A stretch of DNA of 64,000 nt from Thunnus maccoyii (GCF_910596095.1 NC_056533.1:34694662-34758661), one strand, 5' to 3'; shown: positions 46,481 to 59,634, counted from the stretch's first letter. A program made the numbers and translations. Notes: generated by a model not told the origin, from the letters alone.

Positions 46481-47329
46481 TTTTCTTCCACAGCATCATG
46501 TTTTCACCTGTTTATGGGAAGTGACTGGTTGTTACTCCCACTTTACTCTGCAAACAAATCTTATTAAATTACAAAATTATATGGCAAAATAGGTAGATAG
46601 TCATTGAGACGATATTCCCTATTTGCAGGACGACATCGTTTTTCTCAGCCATCTGAAATGTGTTTAAATTTAGGCACAAATCTACATGGTTTAGAGAAAG
46701 ATGACAGTTATGGTTAAAGGAAACCAATGATGGTAAGAAAAGAGATACTCTCATGATGAAGTCACACATTTTGTTGACATGATCACAGAATCACAATCCT
46801 ATAACTACATCATGTTACTTCCATCTGTACTCCTGACAGACAACAGTGACAAGAGGCTCTTGGCAGGTAAACATACTGTAAATAAATGATGTAATTTCCT
46901 TCGTATACTGACCTGTTTTTCTTGTGAGAACAACCTCCTCATCATCGTTTTACACATTCTTAGTTAAATCCAAAACAAATGCAGTTTCTACCTTAATTTT
47001 GTTTTCACATTTTCAGATCTTACAACCATGAATTCTATGATTTATTTCTGAATTTTGAAATAACAGCATGTCTGTAAAAAACAAAACAAAAAAAAAAAAC
47101 AACACCAGTGTTGCTTCTTACTGTATTTAAACCCTGATCTTCCACTGTATCATCCATCTCTTAACAAGAACTACATAGACTCTCTGGGCGAGTTTATTAC
47201 CCAAAGTCAGTACTCCAGTTATTATCCAAGAGAAACTCTTTAACTGGCCCTTAACTCCACATTTCTGCTTCATAACAAAAGTAATTGGAGGATTCAACAT
47301 ATTCAAAACTGGGCTCATTGTTCGTAACA

Positions 47330-48278
47330 AGAAACAATCTGAACAGTCAAGAAACTCTGGAACTCACATTGAAGAGACTCAACGCTAATTTACATTAAAG
47401 ACTTTGTTTTAGATCATGTTTAGGGTGTGTGTGTGTATGTGTGTGTGTGTGCGTGCATGTGTGTGTGTGTACCAGGTATTCCTCATGTTGTGGGGACTTC
47501 AGTCTGTTTACACAGTCACATGTGGGGACTCGACTCCCTCTTGGGGTCAAAAGGCAAGTCTGAAATGACGAAACACCTCAACTCAAGATCAATGCTGGTA
47601 GCTGGTGGAACTCTTAACTGCTTGAAGGAGGACGACACACAGACACTTCATCCTTATTTAAACAGTATTGTGCTCAATCAAATCCCAACGCTGCAGCTTA
47701 CAACTTTGAAGGGGCCAAACAGGAATAATGAGTCCAAAACCACTTTTCAAACATCACACAAGGCATCCTGTAGGATAATTATAACATTCAGTAATTAAGC
47801 CAACATCTGTGTCACCTGTATTTTCACCAGTGTTTGCTTTATACATTATAGCACCATCTTGTGGTTAAATCAAAACAAATCAATCCAATCTAAACCGATC
47901 AAACGTCAAATTCCAGTGTAATTTCCAATAAATTGTAAGTTAAATAATAACAGTTAAACTTAGCTTGTAAGGAAACATTCAGTCCATGTGGAGTTTGTTT
48001 AATAATGTGAACTCACACTGAACAGACTCAACTCTAATTCATATTTTATGCTAAGACTTTGTTTTGGGATTGTGTGTGTGTATGTGTGTGTACCAGGTAT
48101 TCATGATGTTGTGGGGACTCGCCTCTCTTGTGGGGACAAAAAGCAAGTCCCCATAATGCAAATCATTAAATTTTAAGGTGAAGATTTGATTTAAGGTTAA
48201 GGTAAGGTTAGGATAAGGTTAAAGCTCCAGGAAATGAATGTAAGTCAGTGTAATGTCCTCTGAAGTGATGGAAACATG

Positions 48279-48323
<45 letters not shown>

Positions 48324-48692
48324 GTGCGTGTGTACCAGGTATTCATCATGTTATGGGGACTCGCCTCTCTTTTGGGGACAAAAAGCAAGTCCCCATAATG
48401 TAAATCACTAAGTTTGAGGGTGAAGATTTGAAGTCTCCAGGAAATGAATGTAAGTCAGTGTAATGTCCTCTGAAGTGATGGAAACATGACTGTGTGTGTG
48501 TGTGTACCACGTATTCATCATGTTATGGGGACTCGCCTCTCTTTTGGGGACAAAAAGCAAGTCCCCATAATGTAAATCACTAAGTTTGAGGGTGAAGATT
48601 TGATTTAAGGTTAAGGTGAGATTAGGATAAGGTTAAGTCTCCAGGAAATGAATGTAAGTCAATGTAATGTCCTCTGAAGTGATGGAAACATG

Positions 48693-48729
<37 letters not shown>

Positions 48730-49040
48730 GTGTGCGTGCTCCCTCTCCCTGGAGCTGTGACCACACAGTTTTCTGCCCTCTTGTGACTCACCTTTTACAA
48801 CATTTTAGTAATGTCATCCTCCTTCTCAAAGCACATTTTAAACACCCAAGTGTGTGTGTGTGTGTGTGTGTGTACCAAGTATTACTGACGTTATGGGGAC
48901 TCGCCTCCCTCTTGGGGACAAAAAGCAAGTCATAAATTATAAAAGTTTTTGGGGAAAGTAAGGAGTAGGGTAAGTCTCCATGAAATTAATGTAAGTCAAT
49001 GTAATGTTTAATTTGAAGTTTGTGTGTGTTGAGAGTTTTG
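47330..49040. repeat. Tandem array of a GT-linked repeat unit
   Basis: At least five units of the form (GT)n-ACCAGGTATTC, then ATGTT(A/G)TGGGGACTCGCCTC, GGGGACAAAAAGCAAGTC, and usually CCATAATG, AATGAATGTAAGTCA and GGAAACATGACTGTG. Units start near 47470, 48090, 48335, 48507 and 48873 and are about 170-260 bp apart after the second. The first two also share about 100 bp in front (ACTCAACxCTAATT, AAGACTTTGTTTT), so a larger block was duplicated first. Non-coding; likely length-variable between individuals. Confidence 0.85.
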
Positions 49041-49191
49041 TGTTGTTAACCAGACAGAAGAGGGCGCTGTTTGATTGATACTTGGCAGTAATGAAGGTCC
49101 AGCTCTCAGTAATACTCGTCTGCCTGCACTGTGTAACTGACACACTGATAAAATATTTATATCCTCATACTTTACCAATTAAATTTCTCAA

Positions 49192-49197
49192 TTTATT
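49192..49197 (-). promoter_or_regulatory. Candidate poly(A) signal of nr2e3
   Basis: TTTATT on + (AATAAA on -), about 540 bp past the nr2e3 stop codon. No nearer exact hexamer was noticed, but I could have missed variants. Confidence 0.3.
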
Positions 49198-49737
49198 CCC
49201 TTGAAATCATGCACAACGCAGTCGTTTCCCTTCATTAATGAAAGCCTACAGGCTGCATCATGTCTTGTGAAGTGTTACAATCTCATAAAAATAGAATAAA
49301 AAAAAACGTTTTGAAGCAACTTTCACTTTATCAAGGCATGACAACATGAATACAACAGTCCCGTTAATGACAGCAGGGAATATACAGTCCATCTATCACC
49401 AAACAAATAAAGATCTGCATTGTAATTTTCACAAAAAGACAAAAACAGAGAAACACTAGAGGACAAAATGTGATCGTGGGTCACTTCAGACACAAATCAA
49501 AGTCTAAATATGATACAAATAGACAGCAAGCATCATGACAAGAACTGAATTGCATTGTCATTTTTCAGAATGACCCGACGTGGAAACAACAAACAAATAA
49601 TAAAGTGGCCTTTTTAAAAAAATAACAGCATGCAGAATCTCTGATATGTATACAGAATACAAAGCAAATATCTGTCGATTATCATTCCTCCAAACCGGGA
49701 GGTCGTGGATGACTGCATGGGTTTCTGGGTAACGGTT

Positions 49738-52700
49738 TTAGTTTTTGAACATGTCACACAGCAGCTTCTCCATGGGAGTGTTTCCGATGGTCCGGTGGAA
49801 GAACAGCAGCTCTATCCGCTCCGAGTTCACGAAACGCAAGGAGGGAAGAAGAAGAAGCAGCTTTCCAAACCTAAAACACAAACAAGAAATTGTAACGTCG
49901 TGAAATTGAGGATATAAATTGTTGCTGTTTAATCTGTTATAATCAATTTTAGTGTTAAATTTAAAGAAAAAAATCCACCTTAAAATACTATTATGCAACT
50001 ATCAATGCCCATCTGGACTAATTTTGTTGCTTGTGTGTATTTTTATTGAGTCTCTGAGTAATTATTAAGAAAACAACAGAATATCAAGTCAAACGTTTGG
50101 TAGCAGAAAGTTTCAATAATGTTTCAGCAGTGCGACACAAACATTTCTGAGGCCTAAGCAGAATTTATTTTAGGTCGAATCCTCCCGTTTTCTATGAGTT
50201 CGGTTTTTTAAATTCAGTTCACAATGTGCAAACATACAGAACAGAAATCAACTGCAATTCAAATCACAGAAGAAAGAAAATAAATTAAAGGCAGAGTTTA
50301 TGATTTAGTTTTAGTTCCCCTCCATCGCAAACCATGAGCTCCAAAAATAAGGGAGTTTATATTTACTTCACCTAGTTGACTTTAAACAACTTTTTACTAC
50401 AAAACAAGACCATTTGCTGTAAAAAATAATTCAGTTCTGCTAAGTTTTAGTACAGTAAATAATTTTGGCATTTGTCCTTTAATATAAAACAACAATATTA
50501 TACAAAAGAGGAATAAATTGCAGAAAAGGAAGCACAGAAATTGATCTTTACTGTTAGATTTGAAGGAAAAAAGACTACAACACTGTCAATAATGGGGTAA
50601 CTCTCACTTCTACAGTAATTATATCTCACAGCTGAGTCAAACAATGATGTAGCTCTTCATTTCAATAACAGGAAAACAGGAAAACACCAATTTAAATAGA
50701 AAGTAGAGGAGGCAGGTGGACAGGAAGTTGATTTCTCATTACAAAATGGCTCATGGAGCACAGTGAACACCACCAGTTAATGAGATTTAACAGATGTATT
50801 TAAAGGTGGATTTTTTTTGGGGGGGGGGGGGGGGGGGGGGTGCAGTGGTGATGTTATGAGGCAGGATGTTACCTGGCTGGTTGACTGGGATAGTGCGAGC
50901 GTATGTGTTGTCCCAGCATCACGTGAGACTGATCCTGCAGGTTCTCCACCTGTTCTGGATCTTTCAGACCGCGAGTCTCTGCGGACGAGAAGAAAAACCG
51001 ACGTGAGTCAAACAAATTCATACAAAAAAGTTATTTATTTGTAATCTATAAACCAATATCACTCTCACATAATTACATTTCAGTTCATAGATGAGAGATG
51101 AAGAGCTGAATTATCTAAATCGAAAATGTTCTATAGATAGGATGAGTTTAAATTGGTAATCAATATATTAAATTCCTGAAATATTAGCTGTTTAAGGATC
51201 ATTATTAGAATTATCCATTTGCACAAATTATTTATCAGGGTTTGTATTAAACTTAAATCTTCTAAAAATAATCTGCTAGAGGTGTGAGGAACGTCTCACC
51301 TTCAAATCAAACAAGCTAATTTGGAGTTTTTCTCTTTTTTATTGCTTATTTTTTTATCACCTGATTTGAAATGTTTTTTTTCTTCTTTCCTGAATCTTAT
51401 GTCTTTTTCTGTAGCAGCCAAAGTTTTTTTAGTATTTAAAAGTGTTCAAAAGATCAAAAAGTTCAAAACTATGTGATACAAAAGTGTAATTTGGGCAAAA
51501 AAAAACATTTTAGATTATTTATTACCTCGGGAGCAAAAATATCCTCAGCAAATACCCTGACAACCTGCTACAGTAGATTTTAGCATTATGTTTTATATGT
51601 TCATATCAGAATTTGTGATTATGTGATAGGTTTAATGCATTCTTTGTTAAAGTTTGTTTGTATTATATGCTTCACCTGACTTTTGGGAAAAACAAATTAA
51701 ATTTGAAAGTCTATGCTAAGCTAACATTTTGGCCTCAAGATGGCACTAGAGGAAAGCTCACAGAGTGTCAGAAATGTAAAAGGTTCGTCCTCTGTAGAGA
51801 ATGAATGTGCTCAGTAAAAGTCACGACAAGCTGACTGATAGAGTTTGATATTTTTGATAAAATTCTGATGTAACAGTGACAATAGAGGAAATATCCACAT
51901 TGTGTTTAATGGTAATCTGTCTGTTAGTAGTTCTTTATAATCTTATTTTTGTCAGATTATATGAAATTCACTAAACACAGGACTGATTGACTTGTTTTTT
52001 GGGGGGTGTTTGCCAGTGCCAGCTCCTCACCTGGCTTGAAGAGCACGATGGCCTTGAGGCAGGCGAACTCGGTGGGGTCGACGGCGAGGGCCTTGAAGCG
52101 GCTGAAGACTTCCTGCAGGAGGCGCAGGTCCAGGCTGGTGTAGCTGGTTTTTCCCTGCATGCCGGGGCAGAGGTCCGGCAGAGAGAGCAGCGGGCAGCTG
52201 TCCAGCGGCAGAGACCACTGGATGGCGCAGAGCAGGAAGAGCTCGCTCCACGCCTCCTCCAGCAGGATCACCTGGTGGGACACGAAGAAGAAGAAGCAGA
52301 AGATGAAAAACACTGAAATGATTAAGGAGTTGAGAAGTTGAGTTTTTTAGCTTCACTGTTCAGGCAAAGGAGTTACAAACAAATCTATGGGAGTGCATTC
52401 CTGCCAGAAAAATATATATCTGTGATAACTGATGAACTATAATATATATATAATATATATATAAAATAAGGTCCAATCAAATGTTATTGGTAGAAGGAGG
52501 GAAATTTAGCAACACAGAATTTAGCAGTAACACAGAATTATGACTTAGCCTTATATAATTATGAATTACTATGTAATTTTGCCACATTGTAGTAGATAAA
52601 ATAATACTTTAATCCATGAACATGACATACTAAGTCACACTTTTTCACCTACAAATTAAAACTTATGACGAGTCAAAATTATGAGATGGGTACAAGACCT

Positions 52701-55700
52701 ACAATTTTTTTCATTTTTCTTTTATTAAATTGATGTATAACTTTTTTATTTTCCTAGTGGGAACAGATTTGAAGCCGAAAAATGATTATTATTGAATTAT
52801 TTTAAAACCAGAAAAGTTTACAATATTTCAGTTAATTCATTCAAAACTGATGAACAGTGATAAAAATAGAGCCCTGAATTATAATTTTAGCAGATAGGCA
52901 CAATAGATGATGTTTGAATTTCTATAAATCATTATCACAATTACAGTATGTTAAATCCTTAAACAAAATAAAAACAAGTGGAAAGATTATAAGCCTCAAT
53001 CAGCCTTAAATATATGAATAATATCTTCCAAGTAAAAGTGAAAATATAATGCTTATAAAAAAATATAATACCTGCTTCAGTGAAATAATTCAGATTTCTA
53101 AAGACTGAGGCGAGGTGAGTCTCACCTGGTCTCTGAAGGGCAGGTTTGAAAACACTGGCAGGTTCTTGGCCCACTTCACCGACATGAAGAGGAGCCTCGC
53201 CGAGGTCTCGTACACGTTTTCGGAGCTGGACGGATACAGAGCCATGTGGTACTCCGAGGACGCTCGCTCTGGTTCGTTGCTGGTCACGTCGATGTTCTCG
53301 TCAACTGAAATACAAAAGACGAGTTTATAGTCACGCATAGATGAACCCACTTCTGTTTAGTTCAGTTTATGTTCTTCAATCTGTGGCTGTGTTGTCTTGG
53401 GTTTGGGTTGAGTTCAGGTTTGGTTATTTTCAAATTTAATTTTCTCTCTTTTTCTCTTTGACTGTCTGCATCCATTTGTCTTGCAGATGATACAGAATGC
53501 TCATTGAGAAGAGATAAAGTGTTTCATTAGCCTGACAAGCTAACGGTCAGTAACAGATGAAATAGAGCAAAAATAAAACTTCAGGTCTATATGCCAGGTT
53601 TAGTCGGGTACAGGCTTGGTTCAGGTCAGTTTTAACACAGTGCAGAACTCTAGTTAGTGCATGTTAGCATGCCATCAGTGAATATGTTAACATGCTAATT
53701 CTGGCATGTTACATGCTAAATGGATGCAAGTTGCTGTTAGCATGCTAAAATGTAAATGTTAGCATGTAAGCATGCTTATACAAGAATAGTTGTGGACTTT
53801 TTGTCTCTTAAATTAAAACGTTATTCCAGTTCCTTCCTGAAAACAGCGTATGTTTCACAGTGACCTCACTCTGTACCAGTAGGTGGAGATAAAATCATCA
53901 CAGATTTCGGATCAACTCCTCCACCCTTCCTCCCTCTCTACTGAATAATCCCTTCTTGCATCATGTCCTGTCTTACCCCAGTGAAGTTCACAATGGTCCC
54001 ATAACTGAAACATTTTGTCACTGTTTGCACCTGCAATAAATTGATTCTTTTTGCATGTGAAGAACTATTTTTTTTTCAGTGTGCAGCCATTTTTCTCCTA
54101 AAATATTGGACTGTTTATCGTGGCTACATGCTACACTGCTTTTTGTGCAAACTTTTTCATATTTCTTAGTATCTTCAAAATAGACAATTTCAACCACTGA
54201 TATTTCCAGTTATGGGGAGATGTTCTCTAAATGCTGACAGGTTTGGATGCAAAATTTGGGGTGATGGACACTCATTAAAGTTGCACATTAAAATTAAAGC
54301 AAAACCTTTTGTCTGATCTAATCTGATTTATATTCCAGCCAGCAGCCTTCGCTCTCAGATATCAAACCCTCCTCACCGTCCTCGGGCTCCAGCTTGGCGC
54401 AGGTCTCGGCCGTCATGAGGCTGGCCATGAAGCGGTGGTTATTCTGCGGACTGACGCAACGCTGGGTGGCGACAGATGAGGTGATAGACATGGACGAGGT
54501 GATGTGAGGCCACGTGATGACAGAGCCGCCCGAGGAGGAGGAAGAAGAGGAGGAGGAAGAAGAAGAGGAGGAGGAGGTGGGCTCCCGTGTGGTGGCCAGG
54601 TGCTCCTTCTCTGGGTCCACGTCGATGGAGTCCAGACGGACCTGAGCTGTGCTGCGGGGCTGCCGCTCGTTCTGCACCGCTGCAGAGAGGAAAATGATGA
54701 GGAAGGGATGAAAGAAGGAAAAAAGAAGTAATGAGACAAATGATTTTATATTTGAATCTTTGACAGTGAGAGTGAAAGTGTTTTAGCATCATGTTAAATA
54801 TGATTCCACACACTTACCATCTTTATTCATGCCCGCCTGCAGGCACTTCTTCAGCCGACATGCCTGGCACTGGTTACGATGAGCTTTGTCCACTGGACAC
54901 ATGCCTGTACCGGCCTGGCACCTGTAAACCCACAACCAAGCTTTTAAAGGGAGAGTCCACTCAAAACTAACAGAAATACTGTACAGTATATATGTATATA
55001 TAATTTGTTTTCTTGTTGCCTGAAGGGAATTGAAAATGAGTATAAAACTTAAAGTAAAGTAGTAGTTATGAGAATATAAATCTCTGGTGAAATGTATCTG
55101 ACATTCATGCTCATTTGTATGAAAATAAAAAGCCATCTGTCACTATCTGCATGGAAAATTTTGGAGCATATGGACTGAGCGGTAAAACCCGACCAAATCC
55201 TTAATCTTAACTAGAATTTATAATAAATTATAGCCTAACCTTTTAAAAAAATGACTTACACTGAATTTAAACACAGAATCTGTGATCCAAATGTAAAGAA
55301 ATATCATAATGATTGGAGACAAAGTGACTGACAGGTCTTTTCATTGTACATTAGACACACTGAACAACAACAATATCTTTATTCAAGTTATTAATGTTTT
55401 GTGATGCTTTTAAAGGTTCGTTTACATCATTACGTGTATTAATATTTGAATAAAACAAGCATATTTTTTCAGTTTTGATTACTTGACAAATCCAATTATT
55501 CAAATATTTATTTATGTGACTTTACAGGTGTTTTGACAAAATTACAGTAGGAAATGAACAAAAGTTATAAATCACGCTTTTAAAGGCTCAATCCGTAATT
55601 TTTGGACCATAATCTGTTACGGGTTTATTCACAAGCCATTGTAAAGCTGGACCTGTAGATGTAAAATCAGCTTTTTTTTGGTTTTTCATCTGGTCATTAT

Positions 55701-57128
55701 TGAAAAAAAATCAGTTTACAAGAAATTCTTTTTTATCAGAATCATAAAACAATAATAATTTAGATTTTGTTGTTAGTCTTTGTCTTATGAGACCTGTCAA
55801 TCAATTTGAGAGTGACAACAGTTTCCAATTGTCTATATTTTGGTTTGTGGCACTACACTTGCCTTGACATTTGGATCATGAATTATGCCTTTAAGTGAAT
55901 ATGCATTGCATTTGTTGTGTTTTTATGTGACAAAAACATACATTTGTACTATTTTATGTTTTTTGTCTGATATTGTACAAAAATTTACAGGTGTTGGTGC
56001 ATATAACTGAAGTTAATGGCTTTGAAGATGTGTTGGATAAAATACACTTTGAATTTGCCTCCGTTACCCATAATGCACTTCATCTACACATGGGGAACAT
56101 CGTGTATCTTGAGTATCTGCAGATATTAAACGATAAACCCAGAAGCTCAGATACAATTATCTGACAGGGGAAGTTGTAGTTTTGTCTTGCCTGTAAATGA
56201 GCCTCCTCCTCACGCTGCGTTTGAAGAAGCCGCTGCAGCCGTTGCAGGCGTAGATGCCGTAGTGTTTCCCGCTGCTGGTGTCCCCGCACACTTTGCAGAC
56301 CAGAGCCGGGCTCAGAGCTTTGCCCGGGGCCGGACTCTTGGCTGTGAGACAAACACGGTCACACAGGGCAGGTCGGTTAGTGCCATTCATTTAACGTGGT
56401 ATTGTTTCATACATGTGCCTGCCATCTGTGGTGTGAGCTCAGTCTGCATGAAGCTCAGCAGTCTGACAAAACACACGAGCCAATATTGCAACAGACGTTT
56501 AAGTCTGAAAATCTCATTTAGTGGATGATTATAAAATTTAAACAATAAATGGCTGGAGGCAGATTAACAACTAACACAAATGATGCAGGGATACTGAAAT
56601 TAATCTAAATAAACCCATTAATTATAAATAAATTCAGATAGCTTTGCTTACAGTTGCATAATAAATATTTATTTTGACCTTGTGCTGCTTTAATCAAGTA
56701 TATTTATATTCAGAAAACGTGAACTCGGAGCTGCCAGCTCTTTGTTTTTATTGTAATCAAAACAGATTCATGCACATATTCATGATCTTTTAATTTTACG
56801 TCACGCTTGTGTGGTGTTTTGCAATTTAATTAAATTAAAGACATGGTTTTTTGGAGTTTTATATTAAACAGATAGAAAGCACAAAACAGAGTATTTCAAA
56901 TAGAAGCATACACTTTAAAGATCAAGTTGATGAACATCAGAAAAAGTATATTTTTCCAGACTCCTACAGGCCCTGGTTTGCCTCCCAACTCTCAGGCACC
57001 TGTTGCTCCTGAAGATCGTGCACCGTAGAGCTCTTACCTCTGCTGTCGTCTGTCCCGCCGCTCCCGGACGATTCAGTGGGCGAAGAGGACGGCATCATGG
57101 AGATCTTCGATAGGTGATCTTCCATCAT
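49738..57128 (-). CDS. nr2e3: Photoreceptor-specific nuclear receptor NR2E3
   Basis: Orphan nuclear receptor that represses cone genes and supports rod genes in photoreceptors. Eight exons: 57128-57038, 56341-56191, 54921-54818, 54679-54377, 53304-53126, 52271-52031, 50978-50873, 49870-49738. Total 1308 nt, 435 aa plus TAA (human 410). The DNA-binding domain starts at Cys46 ([20 protein letters not shown]) with the NR2E3-type P-box CNGCSG, and its second zinc finger is in exon 3 ([20 protein letters not shown]). The hinge (exon 4) carries a run of 15 serines at 151-165. The ligand-binding domain (exons 5-8) has [49 protein letters not shown] and the C-terminal [14 protein letters not shown] including AF-2. 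Start choice: [12 protein letters not shown] at 57128; the second Met, three bases later, is equally good. Intron 2 uses a GC donor. The other introns are GT-AG. Confidence 0.96.
50819..50840. repeat. Poly-G tract in nr2e3 intron 7
   Basis: More than 20 consecutive Gs on the + strand, 33 bp beyond the exon 7 donor on the gene strand, where it reads as poly-C. Prone to sequencing and assembly length error. Confidence 0.9.
53640..53800. repeat. GCTAACATG-type fish repeat (nr2e3 intron 4)
   Basis: CATGTTAGCATGCCATC, TGTTAACATGCTAATTC, TGCTGTTAGCATGCTAAAAT. Same family as 29276-29745 and 34790-35060. Confidence 0.6.
54531..54575 (-). repeat. Serine-codon repeat inside nr2e3 exon 4
   Basis: Fifteen consecutive TCN serine codons (a mix of TCC, TCT and one TCG), encoding residues 151-165 in the hinge of NR2E3. 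The mixed codons mean it is an older, partly stabilised expansion rather than a pure slippage tract. Confidence 0.9.
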
Positions 57129-57532
57129 TTCTCGCTAAAAAAAAATATCTCCTTGACTGATACTGAGACAAGAAGCTTTGCTGTAAAGTGTTTGTCCTCC
57201 TCTCTGGCGCTTCAGAAAATTTCAAGATAACAACGTCCAAAAAAACACAAAAAGTTCAAGTTCCTTTTCAGTTTGTTGCAGGAAAACACTCGTAAAGTGA
57301 ACAAATGTGGGCCTCTAGTTGCTCTCAGTGTGCAGATGGCAGGTTGAGTCCCCTGCGGAGCCTCTACTGTGTGGTGATGCAGATGGGCTGGGGTCCTGCC
57401 ATGAAGCTCGCACTTGTTGCACGTCAACAGGTTGTGTGTCCTCCCACCGGCCGTCGGGGTCCGTCACTACTGTCTGTGGGTGCTCCTCGGTGGCAGCTCC
57501 TCAAAAGGGAGCCCAGAGGGGGGGTTGGGGGA

Positions 57533-57538
57533 GGATTA
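57533..57538 (+). promoter_or_regulatory. GGATTA (CRX/OTX-type) site upstream of nr2e3
   Basis: GAGGATTAGCC, i.e. TAATCC on the gene strand, 405 bp upstream of the nr2e3 start codon. CRX controls photoreceptor genes through this core, but the motif is short and occurs often by chance. Confidence 0.25.
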
Positions 57539-57829
57539 GCCCCAAGCGCTGTGTAAGCAGCATGCTTATTTGTCATCCTCTTAATCTTTACTGTTCATCT
57601 ACTGGATCAATCAGTCACATTGCCAGAACATTGGTGCTGTTCAGACGCGGGTCCTCGTTTGAGCCCGCAAACAAAAACAGAAGAGGAACAACAAGGAAAA
57701 CAGCGACAGCGATGACTGCTAAAACTCAAGCAGAGGAGTTGTAACTTTAGACCCATCCAGCTCCGTCTCCTCTGTCCACGAGGGCATCCGTCAGTCAACA
57801 CTCCTCTTCGGTATCTGCGTTTAAAGGGA

Positions 57830-58210
57830 TGATTACATGAGGCGCACATTATTATATTTACCAGCCTCTTCAATTTGTATTTCCCCTCCTTTCCCTACTT
57901 TTTTTTTGCCTCTGAAATTGCAGCTCCATTTCCCCCTGCTGTATATTTGATCTGTGTGATTGCCTCCCATTCATAATGACTCCCAGTGTTTGCTCAGGAG
58001 CTGCCTATTAACTCCCATTTCGTTCTTTTTTGACAAACTAGAGATCATCCGCTTCCCTCCGGCTGCCAGGAGAATAGGTCACAGAGGGAATAATAGAATT
58101 TTGAATGGCTGATGTTTTGGCCGACACTAATTTAGCTCATTCATGAGGGTCTCCCCTGTATTATTAAGGAGGTAGAATCATCATACATGTGCCATTTACA
58201 TAGGTAGAAA
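57830..58210. other. Candidate conserved non-coding element upstream of nr2e3
   Basis: Unique, repeat-free block with GATGATTACATGAGG, CATTCATAATGACTCCC, CACTAATTTAGCTCATTCAT and TTATTAAGGAGG. No coding potential. The dense TAAT/ATTA homeodomain words and even composition resemble a developmental enhancer. Inference from texture only. Confidence 0.35.
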
Positions 58211-58219
58211 TATTCAGCT

Positions 58220-59630
58220 GCAGCAAACAGGAGACTGAACCACTGAATATGAAATGTGCAGCCTTGTAATCATATTTGAAGGGAATAGACTTGCTGTTTA
58301 CCAAAACGTCAGACAATTTGAGGCTAAATTAAAAACACTGTACTTTATTGCTATGATTAAGACCAGAAAGGCACCAAAATAAAAGCAAAGCAGCCATTAA
58401 AACACTATTTCCTTGTATCTTTGCAAAAAAAAAACAACCAAACAGTAGTTACAGGAGAACCGTCGTGGAAGATCCATTTGTTCAATTCAAAGCAGGTGTT
58501 GAACAGGCTTTCTGTTGTTAATGACAGTATGATCACAGTTTAACGTTCACGCAACTTTCTGCTCATTTTTCATCATTTGTTTCTTCGCACAGTTGAGCGG
58601 TTCGAGTGAATGATCTTAATCTGAAGAGGAGCCAAGTTTCTGACATCTGTGCTGTGCTGGTATCTGCACTGACTCTTTGTTGTTTGTTTTTCTGTTTGCT
58701 GTTTGTTCTGCACTTGTAACGTTAATAATTGCACTGATCTTAGATTGGACATATGACCACTTGATTGTTTTTCTTCCTCTTGCGGGTCAGAAAACCAAAA
58801 CAATGAGCTTAAAGACTCTAAAAAGCTCAGTAGAGCCGAGGCAGTTTGCAGAGTCGGTGATAATCATCTGTTTGTCACTATTGTATAGACGACAGCTTTC
58901 ACATTATGCATAGTCAATTATTATAATATAAAAAATATTGATCGGTGCAGCTTTAATTCAATTAATCTGTATATTGTGGGGGAAAAAATGTAAACAACTG
59001 TCCTCCAACTGTTTCATTACCGTTAAACTCTAAGTAGGAAATTTGCTTGAGGAGCAAATTTAATGTTGATGTCAGCGAGTTCTAGCTCCACAACAACAAG
59101 GCTTGACCATAATTGTTAAAACAAAGTGGAAAGCAGTTAAGTAGATTAGAGATTGACCACATTTTGTCTGCCTGTGCACCAGCCGCAGTCAACACAAGAC
59201 AAGGGGGGGGGAGAAACACAATTAGCTCAAAAGATTAAAAGAGCAGTGAAGACACACTTCTTGTGGGCATCTTTAGCCATATGGTGGCTACTCTCTTCAT
59301 CCTTGGCCACCACACTGTTGACCTTTGTAAGATTTACCAGTTAATTAGTCTTCTGGGGTCAATGCAGTACAGGCTTTCTGCATGGATTCATTCAATCACA
59401 CACCGAATACTGACATGGATATCTAGTCATTTATCTTTCAAAAAGGGCCAGAAAACATATCAACTATGTTTCCCACCATTGTTTTTGTGCACTTTTTCAA
59501 TTTATGCATAAAAACTTCTTGAAATTCAAAAATTATAGTTCCAAAAACAGCTATAATGTTGTTTTATTGTGTTGTTTTGCAGTCGGCTGAGGCTGAAAAG
59601 TTGGCATATCGAAAAACAGAAGATGAGATA
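58220..59630. other. Gene-free spacer
   Basis: AT-rich DNA. I recognise no gene, RNA or transposon end. A short G-run at 59203-59211 and scattered small open frames are all that stands out. Confidence 0.5.
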
Positions 59631-59634
59631 AAGG

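Noticed and set aside
47330..49040. Possible CRISPR array
   Set aside because: The units are long, GT-microsatellite-linked and eukaryotic; there are no short uniform repeats and spacers.
54413..54813. Several long open frames on both strands across nr2e3 exon 4
   Set aside because: They are out-of-frame shadows of the real exon; only the frame with spliced nuclear-receptor homology is supported.
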